NCBI GenBank assembly: GCA_946902875.1
Contig: OX336338.1
Location: 10,283,971-10,347,970, forward strand
DNA length: 64,000 nucleotides
Source of the DNA: Nematopogon swammerdamellus
Lineage: Eukaryota; Arthropoda; Insecta; Lepidoptera; Adelidae
Reading direction: 5' to 3'
The notes beneath the pieces were generated by a model that searched no databases, was not told the DNA's origin, and was given only the letters and a program-made list of their open reading frames with translations. Below are positions 25,160-35,544 of the stretch, piece after piece. Within the stretch, counting starts at the first letter, position 1. Every line of letters begins with the position of its first letter. The position numbers and the translations under genes are program-made.

Positions 25160-25390
25160 TTTTGTTTTGGTAATTGTATGCCCAACACGTAATATATTTC
25201 CCCCCAAGTACAGTCTCGGGTCCTTCAAGAGGGGCTTGAATGGGCACCTGTCAGGCCCGGCATGGCATTCGCAACCCCCGCATACGACCGAATGTCCATG
25301 GGCGTCGTTAGACACCTCATGGGTGCCTCGTCGTCATGTCGAGCTTACAATAAAAAAAGTTTTTATTGTAAGCGAGCTTACAATAAAAAA
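25160..25390 (+). mobile_element. LINE-E 3' end with C-terminal RT fragment
   Basis: The + frame reads FPPKYSLGSFKRGLNGHLSG, the end of a jockey/CR1-like reverse transcriptase ORF (usual pattern W-N-x-L-P, then F-K-x-x-L). It is followed by a short 3' UTR and a CTTACAATAAAAAAA end that is partly duplicated at 25369-25390. It is a 5'-truncated dead copy. Confidence 0.7.
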
Positions 25391-25879
25391 ATGCCCCTAG
25401 CATTTTGAGTAGGTGAAATGCGCGGAAGAAAAAAAAGTAGTTTAGTATGAATTGGACGCGCGCATCAAAGTTTAGTATCTTCATTATGAATTATTTCCTC
25501 GCTTGCGGCATTCTCCCTCGTTCTGCCATCTGTGATACGTGTCGGGAATTATTGTAACTGCGAGCTAAATAAACGAACATTTCATACACTTGTTTGTGGT
25601 ATTTTGAATCCGCTAGTTTTGCTGTAATTTTCAATACAATGTAGTTTTCTTTTTCTGATTTTATTAATTTTATACTGTGGGAGATATAGGGTAGTTTTAG
25701 GAGATAGAGTTCACCTCTACGCAACCTAAAACCTTCCTCAAATTATTCATTTAAACATTGATGGCGAATAATAATTTTCGGAACACCCTGTATATGGCGT
25801 GTGAGCACCACGTCACATACAATAATAAAAGAAAATTATAGAGCCGTTATTAATTATTGTGTAATAACGACATGAAGCG

Positions 25880-25947
25880 ACGACGGGGCGGCGGCGGCGC
25901 GGCGCGGGGCACGGACGCACGGCGGCGGCGGCGGCGGCGCGCGCCCG
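25880..25947. repeat. GC-rich GGCGGC/GCGCGG island
   Basis: Runs of GGCGGCGGCGCGGCGCGG and (GGC)n are set in AT-rich sequence with no gene around. Composition is similar to the islands at 5534, 38174, 40276 and 55109. Confidence 0.7.
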
Positions 25948-26111
25948 TAACTGGTGAAATCCATAGAGTTAGGCCACCCTGACTTAGCATGTTACAAGAG
26001 CATACGAAGGTAAGGTAAGAGTCCAATTCATGCTAAAATGGGCTTTGGCCGTGAAATGGATAACCACGAAGAAAACGCAAAATTGTTGAGAGATAATTTT
26101 TAGAAAAATCT

Positions 26112-26428
26112 AAAAGTACTTGGATGGGTGACCACTCGAATGTTGGATGCTGACCGTGGTTCGGATTCCACGTTAAACTGTAGGTCCCTTCCCTTCTTAC
26201 CTTACTAGGTGGTAGGGTTTATCCCGCCCGGGTTGCTACCACCGCACTGAATGAAACGTCGGTCAAAACGGCTATGTAAATAGTTCGTATTTTCCGTTCA
26301 GTTCAGTGTAGACGACATGAAATGAAGGGAAGCACTGACATGGCACCTAGTTGACCCGGTGTTATGGGCTGACATCACGGATGTTGTAGGTGATGTAGCC
26401 AACCGTGTCAGTTTCCATAAAAAAAAAA
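26112..26428 (+). mobile_element. SINE family A copy
   Basis: It starts inside the 5S-like part (AGTACTTGGATGGGTGACC) and has box B-like TGGTTCGGATTCCACG, the core and a TTTCCAT-An tail. The tRNA-like box A segment is missing. Confidence 0.85.
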
Positions 26429-26761
26429 CGAAAATGTGAGAATTTTTTTCTAAAATTAAAAAAATTATAAGTATGTAGGTATATTGTAAAATATATTATA
26501 TTTAGATTTAACCGTACTATACTTACAGAAGTAAGCACTACGAGATTGAATGAATTAAAGATTTTGCCTCTGACACTTTACTAGAAACACTATTTGTAAT
26601 TGTTCTATCTACCTACAGACAACGATTTGACCAATAAGATATGTGTGTGGTGCAAGCATTTCTGGAACATGGATTGAACATAAAATATGCCTGTTCTTTT
26701 CGGTTCGATATTTAACGCAAGCCAAACTGTGACCTATTTTCTCCCGGATCAGTACCCTTAT

Positions 26762-26932
26762 CACGAGATTTAACCTACACTGCGTACTACGCTACGCCGT
26801 GTTCTCCGTATAATTTTGTATGGAGAAACGAAGTTCGCAAATCTATCACTAGAGGCGCTGCTCCGTTTCTCCATACAAAATGATGCGGTGAACACGGCGT
26901 AGCGTAGTTCGCGGTGTAGGTTAAATCTCGTG
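26762..26932. mobile_element. MITE-like element with long inverted ends
   Basis: The ends CACGAGATTTAACCTACAC and GTGTAGGTTAAATCTCGTG are exact inverted copies. Inner segments (ACTACGCTACGCCGTGTTC; GTATGGAGAAACG) are also inverted. The length is 171 bp, with no coding capacity and no clear target-site duplication. Confidence 0.8.
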
Positions 26933-27279
26933 CGTGCCCTGACCGTGTAATCACCGCTTGTACGTGTGTTTTGCTTCATTTACTTTTTTAGGGTTCCATA
27001 CCCATAAAGAGGAAAAAACTTAACCCTTATTTTGAATTTTTGAAAAGATATATTTAATTTTGGTGGGCAAATTAGAAAGTAAAAATTGGTTGTCTGTAAA
27101 GTCGGTTTACGGACGATAGTTTTACGTGATAACGTCATAAAGTGGTAAGACTACGCATTTCGTTTTTGTTACGTTTGTATTTCCTAAAATAATTCTTAGG
27201 TGGTTATAAAAAAAACTAAACACCCTAAAAAAATTTAAACACCGTAACATTGCTTAAAAAAGAAAAAAAAAACAAAAAA

Positions 27280-27360
27280 ATTTTGAGGGATTCGAACCCA
27301 TGGTCAAAAAATACAAATCCTACACTCTTTCCACTGAGCCACGAAATCACATAAACGACC
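27280..27360 (-). repeat. tRNA-derived sequence (decayed tRNA or SINE head)
   Basis: On the - strand there is a box A-like CGTGGCTCAGTGGAAAGAGTG and a box B GGGTTCGAATCCC, about 40 bases apart, followed by T runs. The T arm pairs, but the acceptor and anticodon stems do not pair well. I read it as a tRNA-derived repeat rather than a working tRNA. Confidence 0.5.
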
Positions 27361-27656
27361 AAACGAATATCGGATTCCCTTGGTTCGCTTTCGGCTTGGG
27401 CCGATTGTGCCTCTCTATCGCTTGTTACGCGCTCTCGCTTGCACACACAGGCTCAGATGGAACGTGACATTTTTTCGTGCGTGCAGCCGGTGTTCATCAA
27501 TTTATAAGTCGTGACGTTATCACGTCAAAAAACGTGCATCATGTGACATCAATGTAAAGGGCTCGTTATAAGAAAACCCAATATATATTTTTTATAACAA
27601 AAAAATGCATAGTTTAAAATATATTAAAGAAAATATACAAAATTCAAGCATCCCCG

Positions 27657-28043
27657 CCTTATCTCTGAAACTACTGCAAGGCAAAAATTTTGAAAAACAA
27701 ATATGGAATATAGGGCTCTCTTATAGTTTTTTTTTTATGTAATCCGGTATGGGTGGCTGAGTCAGAGGGGCCAAAGCACATGCTCTGACTAGCCAATATC
27801 ACCTCCGCGAAGGTAGGTGCTATACCGGAGACTTCCCTGGATTGCTGGCTATACTGGACTAGAGGAGAACACAACCGAGGTTGCTATGCGGCCATCTTAC
27901 ATCGAGTACGGTGGTACCACCCCAGTCGGCTACAATTTGAGTCTACCACCTAGTAAGGGGCAAGGAAAGGCCTTATCTCTGAAACTACTGCAAGGCAAAA
28001 ATTTTGAAAAACAAATAGGGAATATAGGGCTCTCTTATAGTTT
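27657..28043. repeat. 73-bp direct repeats flanking a SINE C insertion
   Basis: The block starting CCTTATCTCTGAAACTACTG and ending CTCTCTTATAGTTT occurs at 27657-27729 and again at 27971-28043, with only about one difference. Between the copies lies one SINE C. The two blocks look like a target duplication far longer than the usual 5-20 bp. Confidence 0.85.
27730..27970 (-). mobile_element. SINE family C copy, 5'-truncated
   Basis: The sense strand is minus and its poly(A) appears as the T run at 27729-27736. It carries AATCCGGTATGGGTGGCTGAG, CTTCCCTGGATTGCTGGCTA and GTACGGTGGTACCACCCCAG as in 23063-23466. The tRNA-like head is absent. Confidence 0.85.
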
Positions 28044-28674
28044 ACAGGAAAACCTAAACGACAAAGTCTTAAAGTTCTCACGGAAAACGGAATGGTACGG
28101 AACCCTCTCCACGCGAGTTCGACTTTTTTTTATTTTTTTTATTTTTATGTTTTGACTATCTGCGATCAGTCTCGACCGCTTTTTTCACAAATCCGGACGT
28201 GGCATCTTGTGGTCTAAAACCAACATAGAACAAGCAATACGATACCATAAACATTTGACAGTCAAGTAGGTAAAACTGAATATCCTTTTGTTGTTGACAT
28301 TGGGTTTTGAGGATCCATCGTTTCTCAAAATCCTTACTCTGTCGCACGGCAACGAAAGAAATCACCTAATCCAAATACAATATTTGACTATCTTAGAAGC
28401 GATAGTTCCATCCTTACTTTCTGATTATCTCTCTCTAATTCTTATAAAAGGGGACGTCTGTCTGTATATATGTATGTATGTTTGAGGTAAACTCCGGAAC
28501 CACTGAACATATTTTGATGCGGTTTGCACTAATGGAAAGAGTAGTTCTTGAGGCCCACTATAGGCATACCAGCACACTAAATTTCCTTAGGGCTGAGCAG
28601 CATGAAATAAAGTATAGTATGAACGGAATTTGGTCTTGAATTTTAGTGCCGGATGGAGTGGGGAGAGAAGGAAG

Positions 28675-28678
<4 letters not shown>

Positions 28679-28748
<70 letters not shown>
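28679..28748 (+). repeat. (GA)35 microsatellite
   Basis: An uninterrupted dinucleotide run of about 70 bases, likely polymorphic. Confidence 0.97.
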
Positions 28749-28751
<3 letters not shown>

Positions 28752-29088
28752 TATAAGAGAGTGAAGCTATATTATCATCATATTTGCGTTTAAATCAGAT
28801 TTGCTAGTCTACCGCGAGCGAAGCCTCGGGCAAAACTTAGTAATTATTAAATTATAGAAGCCAGTCAGCAGCATATAGGTAACTCAGTGCACTTTGTGTG
28901 CAAAAGTGTCCCTTCTAAAGAGAATGAGTTGTGGTTGGGGATAGTGAGGCCGGATCAGAGGTCGATCCTTTCGTCATTTTAGCTTAGGAAACAGGAAGGC
29001 CATTATATGCACCTATACATAGTGTACAGGCTTTATTAGTAGTACAGTGTGTAGTGGTCAAGTGAGATCTATATCCCTATAGTTTTTT

Positions 29089-29810
29089 AGGGTTCCGTAC
29101 TTCAATAGAGGAAAATGGAACCCTTATAGGATCACTTTGTTGTCTGTTTTTCTGTCTGTCTGTCTGTCTGTCCGTCTGTCACCACGATTTTTCTCAGGAA
29201 CGAATACTAAGGTCTACGGTCCCTTGGAGGTGTAAGAAAATCCATTTTACAAGGTATCAAGTTGAAATTATCGCAACTGAAATTAACTTACAAAGGTTGG
29301 CTGGTACAAATATTTCTAAGAGATAAATCCGCCTTTTAAACATTGATAATTATGAAAGCGTGTTAATACTCACTGCATTATATTTAAACGTGTGTGGTGC
29401 ATCAAATATTTTTTATGTGATATCTTAACGATTTTCTGTTTTTTTTTTCTTTACTTATGCTGTAAACCTCGTTTTTTGCTCAATTTCACGATTCTAGGTC
29501 AAGGGAAGTACCCTATAGGTTTTGATTTGGTTTGAGTGAATTTCCGAGTATTATTTATATTTAGCGATAATTTAAGCTTATCAAGTTGGAAAATTGTATG
29601 TTTTATACCTCCAACCAAGGGACCGTAGACCTTAGTATTTATTTGATAACTTCAACTTAATACCTCTACCCGTTCCTGAGATTTGAGAAATTTGATTTGA
29701 GATATAAGATAAATTATGCTGACAGATGGACAGACAGACAGAAAGACAGACAACAAAGTGACCCTATAAGGGTTCCGTTTTCCTCTATTGAGGTACGGGA
29801 CCCTAAAAAA
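29089..29810. repeat. Inverted pair of GGGTTCCGTAC-type repeats
   Basis: The left arm has GGGTTCCGTACTTCAATAGAGG, a (TCTG)n run and AGGTCTACGGTCCCTTGGAGG. The right arm has AAGGGACCGTAGACCTTAG, a (ACAG)n run and CTCTATTGAGGTACGGGACCC. About 340 bases separate them. They may be the ends of one element or two facing copies. Confidence 0.7.
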
Positions 29811-30003
29811 CTATAACCCTTCGTTTTTGCCGGGTTTTGATAATATGCACCGTGCTATACTTACTTCCCTTGAGTTCATAATATTTCATAAGTCATTTCC
29901 TGCTAGACATTTCCAGTGATTGAATTTCACAAGAGCTCCGCGAAAAATATAGTATGAAGGTTATCACATCGGCAATCAATAACAAAGGTAATCTAATATG
30001 AAG

Positions 30004-30039
30004 TATAAAAGCTAATGATGTATGCACGGTAGCTTCATT
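30004..30039 (+). promoter_or_regulatory. TATA box and initiator of the 141-residue His-rich gene
   Basis: TATAAAA starts at 30004 and TCATT lies at 30035-30039, with its A 33 bases from the first T, close to the normal spacing. The 5' UTR would run about 160 bases to the ATG at 30198; an ATG at 30022 (TATGCACGG) lies before this start and would not be in the transcript. Confidence 0.65.
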
Positions 30040-30197
30040 GCTCCTCTGTGTTCGTCGCGAGCGGGTGTGTGCTGCAAGTGCATCGGGGGTCTCAGAGTGC
30101 AGGGTGTGGTGGTTCACACGCGCGTTTCGCCGGTTTTTGCGCGTTCCGCGCTTGTTCTGCGCGCGTTTTCACTACATTGTCGTAAACAATCGCTGGA

Positions 30198-33100
30198 ATG
30201 GATTGTCGAAGGCTGGTAAGTCGTTTTTGCCTTTTCAACAGCGATTGGCGCCTCCGTCTCCGACTGTGGCGTTTTTTCTGGATTGGGAAGCCTCGTACCG
30301 CGTTGTTGTTGAGTTTTTACATGTTGCTTTCCATACGGAGCGGTGCGGTGGTAGCGAGCAATTAGTTAGCAATGAAAGCCATGTCGTTGTGGTTTTACGG
30401 TGAGAATTAATTGCTGGATGGAACAGCGTTCGCTTTCCTTTACTTTTTTTACTATATAATGCACCTTAAGTCTGCGTTCAAGTATGGATGTTCAGTCAGT
30501 CAGTCAGCGTGTATGCGTCCACCGCTGGACATACGCCTCTCCAATTTTCTTTCAGTCCTCCCCCCGGCCTTCAGCGGTACGGAACTACTGCTTTCCGCCG
30601 ACGTATTTGATGTCGGTCTTCCCACCTGCGGGTGGTCATTCCACACTCCGTCCACGACTGTGTATAGTAGCATATAGTCCAGTGTATAGGACACGGTTAC
30701 TCCAACGGTCGTCGTCTCTTCGGCTGACGTGCCCAGCCCACTGCCACTTGAGCTGTGTATGAAGGTTAAGTTCTCATAAATAGGAAATTTGCATTATGAG
30801 ATAAAAAAAGAGTGACCTGGATACTTAGGAACAAACATGGCGCCTCTCTGAGCGTGATTTCGCGAGGAGAGGTGTTTTTGACTCTATCGGCATTAGAAAA
30901 TATTAATTTATAAAACGTGGTAACATTTTAAGTAGCATATTTCCATTCTATACTTTATTCCCTTGGATTCATATTTATAAAGAAATATAATAATATGGAT
31001 TGGTAACATAATATATGGAACGCACAACCTTATTGTATACTAATTCAGAGTTTTGAAACTGAACTATAATACAGGCTGTTTGATGACTAGGTCATAAAGC
31101 AAACCAGGTACTCCTGAGCCTATTTGGAGCAAAAAAGTTACATGACATTTTGTTCTACGGTGATTTTTTTTCCATACTAAACTAAATAATTTTATTTAGT
31201 TTAGTATGGAAAAAAAAGTTCACCGTAGAACAAAATGTCAAGTAACTTTTTTGCTCCAAATAGGCTCAGGAGTACCTGGTTTGCTTTATGACCTAGTATG
31301 AAACAGCCTGTATATAGTCCTGATTATTGAATAATATTAATTGAAATAGTACATAATACAATACATTAATTGAAATAGTAAAGAACTCATCGGTTTTCAA
31401 AATCGTTTCTTTGTCGCACCGCTAGAGTGTGGAACTGTCTTCCGGCGAGTGTATTTCCTGAATCCTTTAACCTGGGTGTCTTCAAGCGTCGTATTAACGG
31501 GCTAGACAGCCTAGCAACAGTCCGCAAATCTGCTGGCATGGCACCTAACTGAGCGTGGTTTCGCGAGGAGTGGTGATTTTGGCTCTATCGACTGCACCAT
31601 TGGTCCCTCGGCACAGCCACCCATGCTGGTTTACATAAAAAAAAAACTTACTGGCGAGAACTAAGAACCTTTTGAGGCGACTAAGGGATATGACTCCCTT
31701 ATACTATTACTAGGTGGTAGGGTTTAACCCGCCCGGGTTGGTACCACCGCATTGAATGATAGGTCGGTCGAAACGGCCATGTAAATAGTTTGTGTTTTCC
31801 GTCCAGTTCAGTGTAGCCGGCACGACCGCACGTAAGCACTGACGTGGCACCAAGTTCACCCGGTGTTATGGGCTGACATCACGGATATTGTAGGTGATGT
31901 AGCCAACCGTGTCAGTTTCCATAAAAATAAAAATAAGAGGTTTTTAATCTACACACATTTCACCGTGGAACAGTAACTTACGTACCTAATAAATTTTTTT
32001 GAAGTATTATTTTAAAGCCGTGATATATTTTTCGTTTTCAGTTGATATGCAGTGTGATCGTGACCCTGACCATATTGGTGGCGGCGGGGGAGGGGTAAGT
32101 TGCCTTGTCTGTAAGGTTTAAACCTAAACTACAATATTGATGTGCATCAGTTCGGTTCTTCAAGGCTTCTCTGTCTCTGAGCTACTAGAGAATATTTGAA
32201 GAGTTTAAAGAGTAATATGGGGCTGAAATAATTGTAATAATGCTGAAGTCCTAAACCAAAAAGAGAGGGAAAATATTGAACTAAAATGAAATAATTAGTT
32301 TAAGAGACAACTGTAACATTTAATATGTAATGTCTAATCGAAAATAGCAATAAATAAAATGGCTTCGCTAGAACTAGGCTGTGATTATAAAAGTTCCACG
32401 TAATGAAATAAATTCCTTGTACTCGAACTAATACAGAACCTGAAATGTTCACATAGCTATTTATATTTCATATAAAGTACACCTATCTGAGACTCTTATA
32501 CAGAAAATACGTAAAATAAGTCATAATCCTTATTACCCATACATTTCAAAACCTGAACTAATACGATTTTGGGAAATATATATACTACTTCAATGAAAAA
32601 AACCATTTGCTTTAACCACCTAACTATGCATTGATGTACCTAGGTGTCTAATAAAACATACGCAAAGAGTATGCATTACGTCGCTGCGCTCCTTAAATTA
32701 AAGGAGCGCAGCGACGTAATACAAACTCTTTGGACATACGTGTTGTCTATGGTAAGCGCACTGCAAAATCATTTAGCATCTGTTTAACACCAATATTATG
32801 TTAATCCACCAGCCAGTGTATACGAAATAACACACACGTTCTTCCTCAAGCGTGCAAGACAGTTCAAATACAGGAAGCTTGTGCAAAACGCTAGATAGAT
32901 ATATATTGCACGCAATATACATGTCATTAGGCACGAGCGGGCTTACCTACAGCAAAGTTGATTACCAACATGCGTGCGCTAGGAACTGAAATGCTCACTC
33001 ATCGAGAACGGAATCGGATGCTTCATGGCAATTAGTTTGTAGGAAGTTCAACAGTGTTTTCTGAGAATTTGCCACGGAACACACTCAGTCGAGCGGTTCT

Positions 33101-33692
33101 TTTTTATTAGACTTAGCTAGAAGGTCAAAGAGGGTTAATTCTAGACTTTTTGGGGCTCTAGGTATGTAAACATAAAAAAAATATATAATTAAATTTTTAT
33201 AAGAGATAAGAGCCTTCAAAATAACTTATCTCTATGAATACTCAATAAAATGAATTAAAACGAAATAAGGGTCTTTCCCAAAGTTTAGAACTATTATTCA
33301 GAGTACAGAATAATATTTCAAGAATTTTCCATTGCAGCAGAAAGAAGAAGGTGGTCATACACGTGCCGTACAAGGTGAAGAAGATAAAGCACACTCACAC
33401 GATCTACAAGACCATCCACCATCACCACCACGACAGGCATCCCTTCGAGAGCAACAATCACGAGGTCATCCACCAATTCCCTAATCCTGGAGACGATCAT
33501 GAACATTTTCACCATATGCATCTACATGACGAAAAATCTCCTCATCATGGCCAGCACGCTGGGAGTGCCCCCATTCCCGAATTCCTGCCCCCAGATGTTC
33601 AAATGGACCTGCCCATCGAGCTCCCGGACTTACCTCTAGACGTCGCAGCGATGCCGAACAGACACATCATCCCGTTGTACAGAAGAGTATGA
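30198..33692 (+). CDS. Secreted His-rich protein with VIHVPYK core, 141 residues
   Basis: Three exons join: 30198-30215 (donor GTAAGT), 32042-32094 (acceptor TTTTCAG, donor GTAAGT) and 33338-33692 (acceptor TTGCAG, stop TGA). Introns are phase 0 and phase 2; the sum is 426 bases. Residues 1-22 form the signal peptide (MDCRRLLICSVIVTLTILVAAG). The mature chain opens RKKKVVIHVPYKVKKIKHTH and goes on to a five-His run, an acidic/His stretch (DDHEHFHHMHLHDE) and an acidic, Pro/Leu-rich end (FLPPDVQMDLPIELPDLP). The VIHVPYK core recurs in the genes at 48255 and 58383. No cysteine occurs in the mature part. His clusters suggest metal binding or participation in catechol crosslinking; this is inference. 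Introns contain LINE, SINE and fold-back insertions. The acceptor could also be used three bases later, dropping one Arg. Confidence 0.87.
30485..30765 (-). mobile_element. RTE-type LINE C-terminal fragment in intron 1
   Basis: On the - strand LKWQWAGHVSRRDDDRWSNR is followed, after breaks, by a PQVGRP segment. This matches the end of RTE-clade reverse transcriptase ORFs (W-Q-W-A-G-H-V, then G-R-P). The copy is truncated and broken. Confidence 0.7.
31072..31310. mobile_element. Fold-back MITE, 239 bp, TA target duplication
   Basis: The ends are CAGGCTGTTT and AAACAGCCTG, flanked by TA at 31070-31071 and 31311-31312. The two arms (about 118 bases each) are near-perfect inverted copies through to the centre at AATAATTTTATT. 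TA duplication fits a Tc1/mariner-type mobiliser. No ORF is present. It lies in intron 1 of the His-rich gene. Confidence 0.92.
31395..31640 (+). mobile_element. LINE-D 3' end with C-terminal RT fragment
   Basis: The + strand encodes a WNCLPASVFP-like end, then FNLGVFKRRINGLDSLATV and a stop, typical of jockey/CR1-like reverse transcriptases. A 3' UTR follows, ending CCACCCATGCTGGTTTACAT-An. Other copies lie at 52395-52655 and 55765-55992. Confidence 0.8.
31668..31936 (+). mobile_element. SINE family A copy (X-type head)
   Basis: It begins GAGGCGACTAAGGGATATGAC, has the GGTGGTAGGGTTTAACCCGCC core and ends GTCAGTTTCCATAAAAATAAAAATAA. It directly follows the LINE-D end in intron 1. Confidence 0.85.
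32663..32732. repeat. Palindrome in intron 2, 32-bp arms
   Basis: The left arm begins CAAAGAGTATGCATTACGTC and the right arm ends GACGTAATACAAACTCTTTG; they differ at two sites. The centre is AAATT. Confidence 0.88.
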
Positions 33693-33786
33693 GCGAACGA
33701 AGTCATGCACTTACCGCTTCTTGTTATAGGTAAGTTGTTCCTTATCGCAGCTAGTGAAGTAGCAAGTTTACATAATCTAGTATCTC

Positions 33787-33960
33787 CTGGAGCCCAACAT
33801 GAGCACTTCCACCACATTCATCTTCATGAGCAATCAGCTCCTCATCATGGCCAGCATGTTGCCAGGTGTCCAAATTCCCGAGTTTCTACCTTCAGTTCAA
33901 ATCTACGTCCTTGTCGAACCCGCCGACCTACCTTTGGAAGACTCTTTAACTGACTCTTTA
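33787..33960 (+). pseudogene. Broken tandem copy of the last part of the His-rich gene
   Basis: The sequence lies 300 bp after the matching part of exon 3 of the gene ending at 33692. It reads PGAQHEHFHHIHLHEQSAPH in one frame against PGDDHEHFHHMHLHDEKSPH in the gene. After GQH it continues in the next frame as IPEFLP against IPEFLP, because of one extra base near 33857-33870. It then differs and ends in a small CTCTTTAACTGA repeat. It has no start, signal peptide or core motif. It could be a decayed exon or part of the 3' UTR; the preserved His stretch is notable. Confidence 0.78.
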
Positions 33961-34093
33961 ACTTTACTCTTTAACTGAAAAAAAAAGTTTGAATCCAGTA
34001 CGAAAATTAGATCACTCCGCTCTAAATGCTTTCTCTTCTATACCTACCCGCTTAGCTTCTATGCTGAAAACATGAAATTGCGTTTGTGGAAGT

Positions 34094-34099
34094 AATAAA
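34094..34099 (+). terminator. Poly(A) signal after the His-rich gene
   Basis: AATAAA lies about 400 bases after the stop at 33692 and beyond the broken copy, so that copy may be transcribed in the 3' UTR. Confidence 0.4.
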
Positions 34100-34154
34100 A
34101 ATTCAATTGGTTAAACTAGTTTAGTTCTAATAAAATAGTTCAACAGTTCTAAGA

Positions 34155-34348
34155 AAATTAAAAAAACCCCAGAGCCTTAAAAAGTCAAAAATAATTTCCG
34201 TTTACTTACTTATAGGGGTCGGGGGACCGATAAGTTAATACCCGCTCAGCTCTGAGTTTTAATTTTATTTACGTAACGGTCCCCCGACTCCTTTATGTAA
34301 GTAAATGGAAATTATTATGACGTTTTAAGGGTCGGGGTTTTTTAATTT
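34155..34348. mobile_element. MITE with about 70-bp inverted arms (CCCGACCC family)
   Basis: The left arm AATTAAAAAAACCCCAGAGCC ... TCGGGGGACCG pairs with the right arm CGGTCCCCCGA ... GGGTCGGGGTTTTTTAATT. Half of the same family appears at 55272-55497. Confidence 0.8.
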
Positions 34349-34854
34349 TGAAATTTTCATACAAAAACTTTGATTTCGAACGTCAATGCGTTGGGCATCG
34401 AACGTCAGACGGACGTGTCACACTAGTATGGGTGACTTGATACCTAGGTAACAAGTGTTAGATTACCAATTTGTTCGCTTTGTCCAGTCTTGTAGGTAGT
34501 TTACTTGTCTTTGATCAAATAATAATATTACCTTTGTTACACAAGAGCAATATCTACTTTCACTAGCAAACAATGCAAGTGGTTTTATGGCTGCATCTTA
34601 ATGTGTAGGTAGGTACTGGAATCAATTTATAACAGATATGAAATACTTGTATGTAGAAGTTATAGACTCTCTTACCTTGTGAGACACGCCCGCTTGGCGT
34701 TCGATGCACGACGCATTGACTTTCGAAATAAACGTTTTTGTATAAAAATTTTCCCAATCCCCGCTCTGTATCCTATCAAAATTTGCATCTCTTTCTTCAG
34801 TAATAGCTAGTGGCCTAGCGGAAAATATCTTCAATCTGTTACGAGAGGCCATAG

Positions 34855-35085
34855 GATGCCATAGGTTCGATACACATTGCATTTTTTTATGGATAGCGCG
34901 ATATGTGGCATCGGTGTCTAACGATGCCCGTGGATATTCTGTGATGCACGGGGATTGCAAATGCCAAGCCGGCCTGAGAGGAGCCTCTAAACGATTTTTC
35001 ACGCCCCTTTGGAAAAACCCCAGGCTATACTTGAGAGGAAATAGATGGGCAGGGAGTGCGTTCCACATTTTTCCGGTTCTGTGAA
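34855..35085 (-). mobile_element. LINE-E 3' end with C-terminal RT fragment
   Basis: The - strand reads MWNALPAHLFPLKYSLGFFQ, then a 3' UTR and an end GCGCTATCCATAAAAAAA. It is a 5'-truncated copy. The tail resembles that of SINE A. Confidence 0.75.
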
Positions 35086-35388
35086 TAAAATACCTACAGA
35101 ACCGATTGCTTCCTTTCTCATTTATTCCTTATTTTGAGATTGTTGTGTACATTTCCACTACGTTGGTGTCATGGACCATGGTAAGGATTATAATGTGCGT
35201 GGTAAATCAAATCCCACCGGCTGTAAGGCACAGAATGCCTACTGTGCCGTACAGCCGGTTTACCATCCCTAATAAGGGATGGTAAACACTGATAACTGAT
35301 GGTTTTTGTTTTCCGTTGACATTAGTGAAGACGCTAAGAGCATCCTGTCAGCTTGGTATCTCGCTTGTTAAGGACATGGCGTAATGAA

Positions 35389-35511
35389 CAGCAGGTCTAT
35401 TCTTGTAAATTCTGACAGCGGAATCAGCGCTGAGAGCCGCTTTGGTAAGTGGCTCTCAGCGCCACAACAGCGCTGATTCCGCTGTCAGAATTTACAAGAA
35501 TAGACCTGCTG
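35389..35511. repeat. Perfect 44-bp inverted repeat with inner hairpin
   Basis: The arm starting CAGCAGGTCTATTCTTGTAA (35389-35432) is repeated exactly inverted at 35468-35511. An overlapping inner pair GCGCTGAGAGCC / GGCTCTCAGCGC surrounds the loop. No target duplication is clear. Confidence 0.92.
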
Positions 35512-35544
35512 GTCTCATGAATGTGCATGTACCTACACTAGACT

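Larger units (their letters stand above)
28045..30003. other. Intergenic repeats upstream of the His-rich gene
   Basis: It includes a LINE-D-like piece (28280-28345), a GA microsatellite, a Helitron-like end (CCGCGAGCGAAGCCTCGGGC at 28811-28830) and an inverted pair of GGGTTCCGTAC repeats (29089-29245 and 29590-29810). A segment at 29285-29480 recurs in inverted orientation at about 38985-39180. No coding exon was found. Confidence 0.5.

Noticed and set aside
27280..27360. Functional tRNA gene
   Set aside because: A and B boxes are present, but acceptor and anticodon stems do not pair, so it is a tRNA-derived remnant.
23148..28155. Two similar frames (RLPWIAGYTGLEENTTE) at 23148 and 27817
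   Set aside because: They are chance readings of the antisense strand of SINE C, not a gene family.
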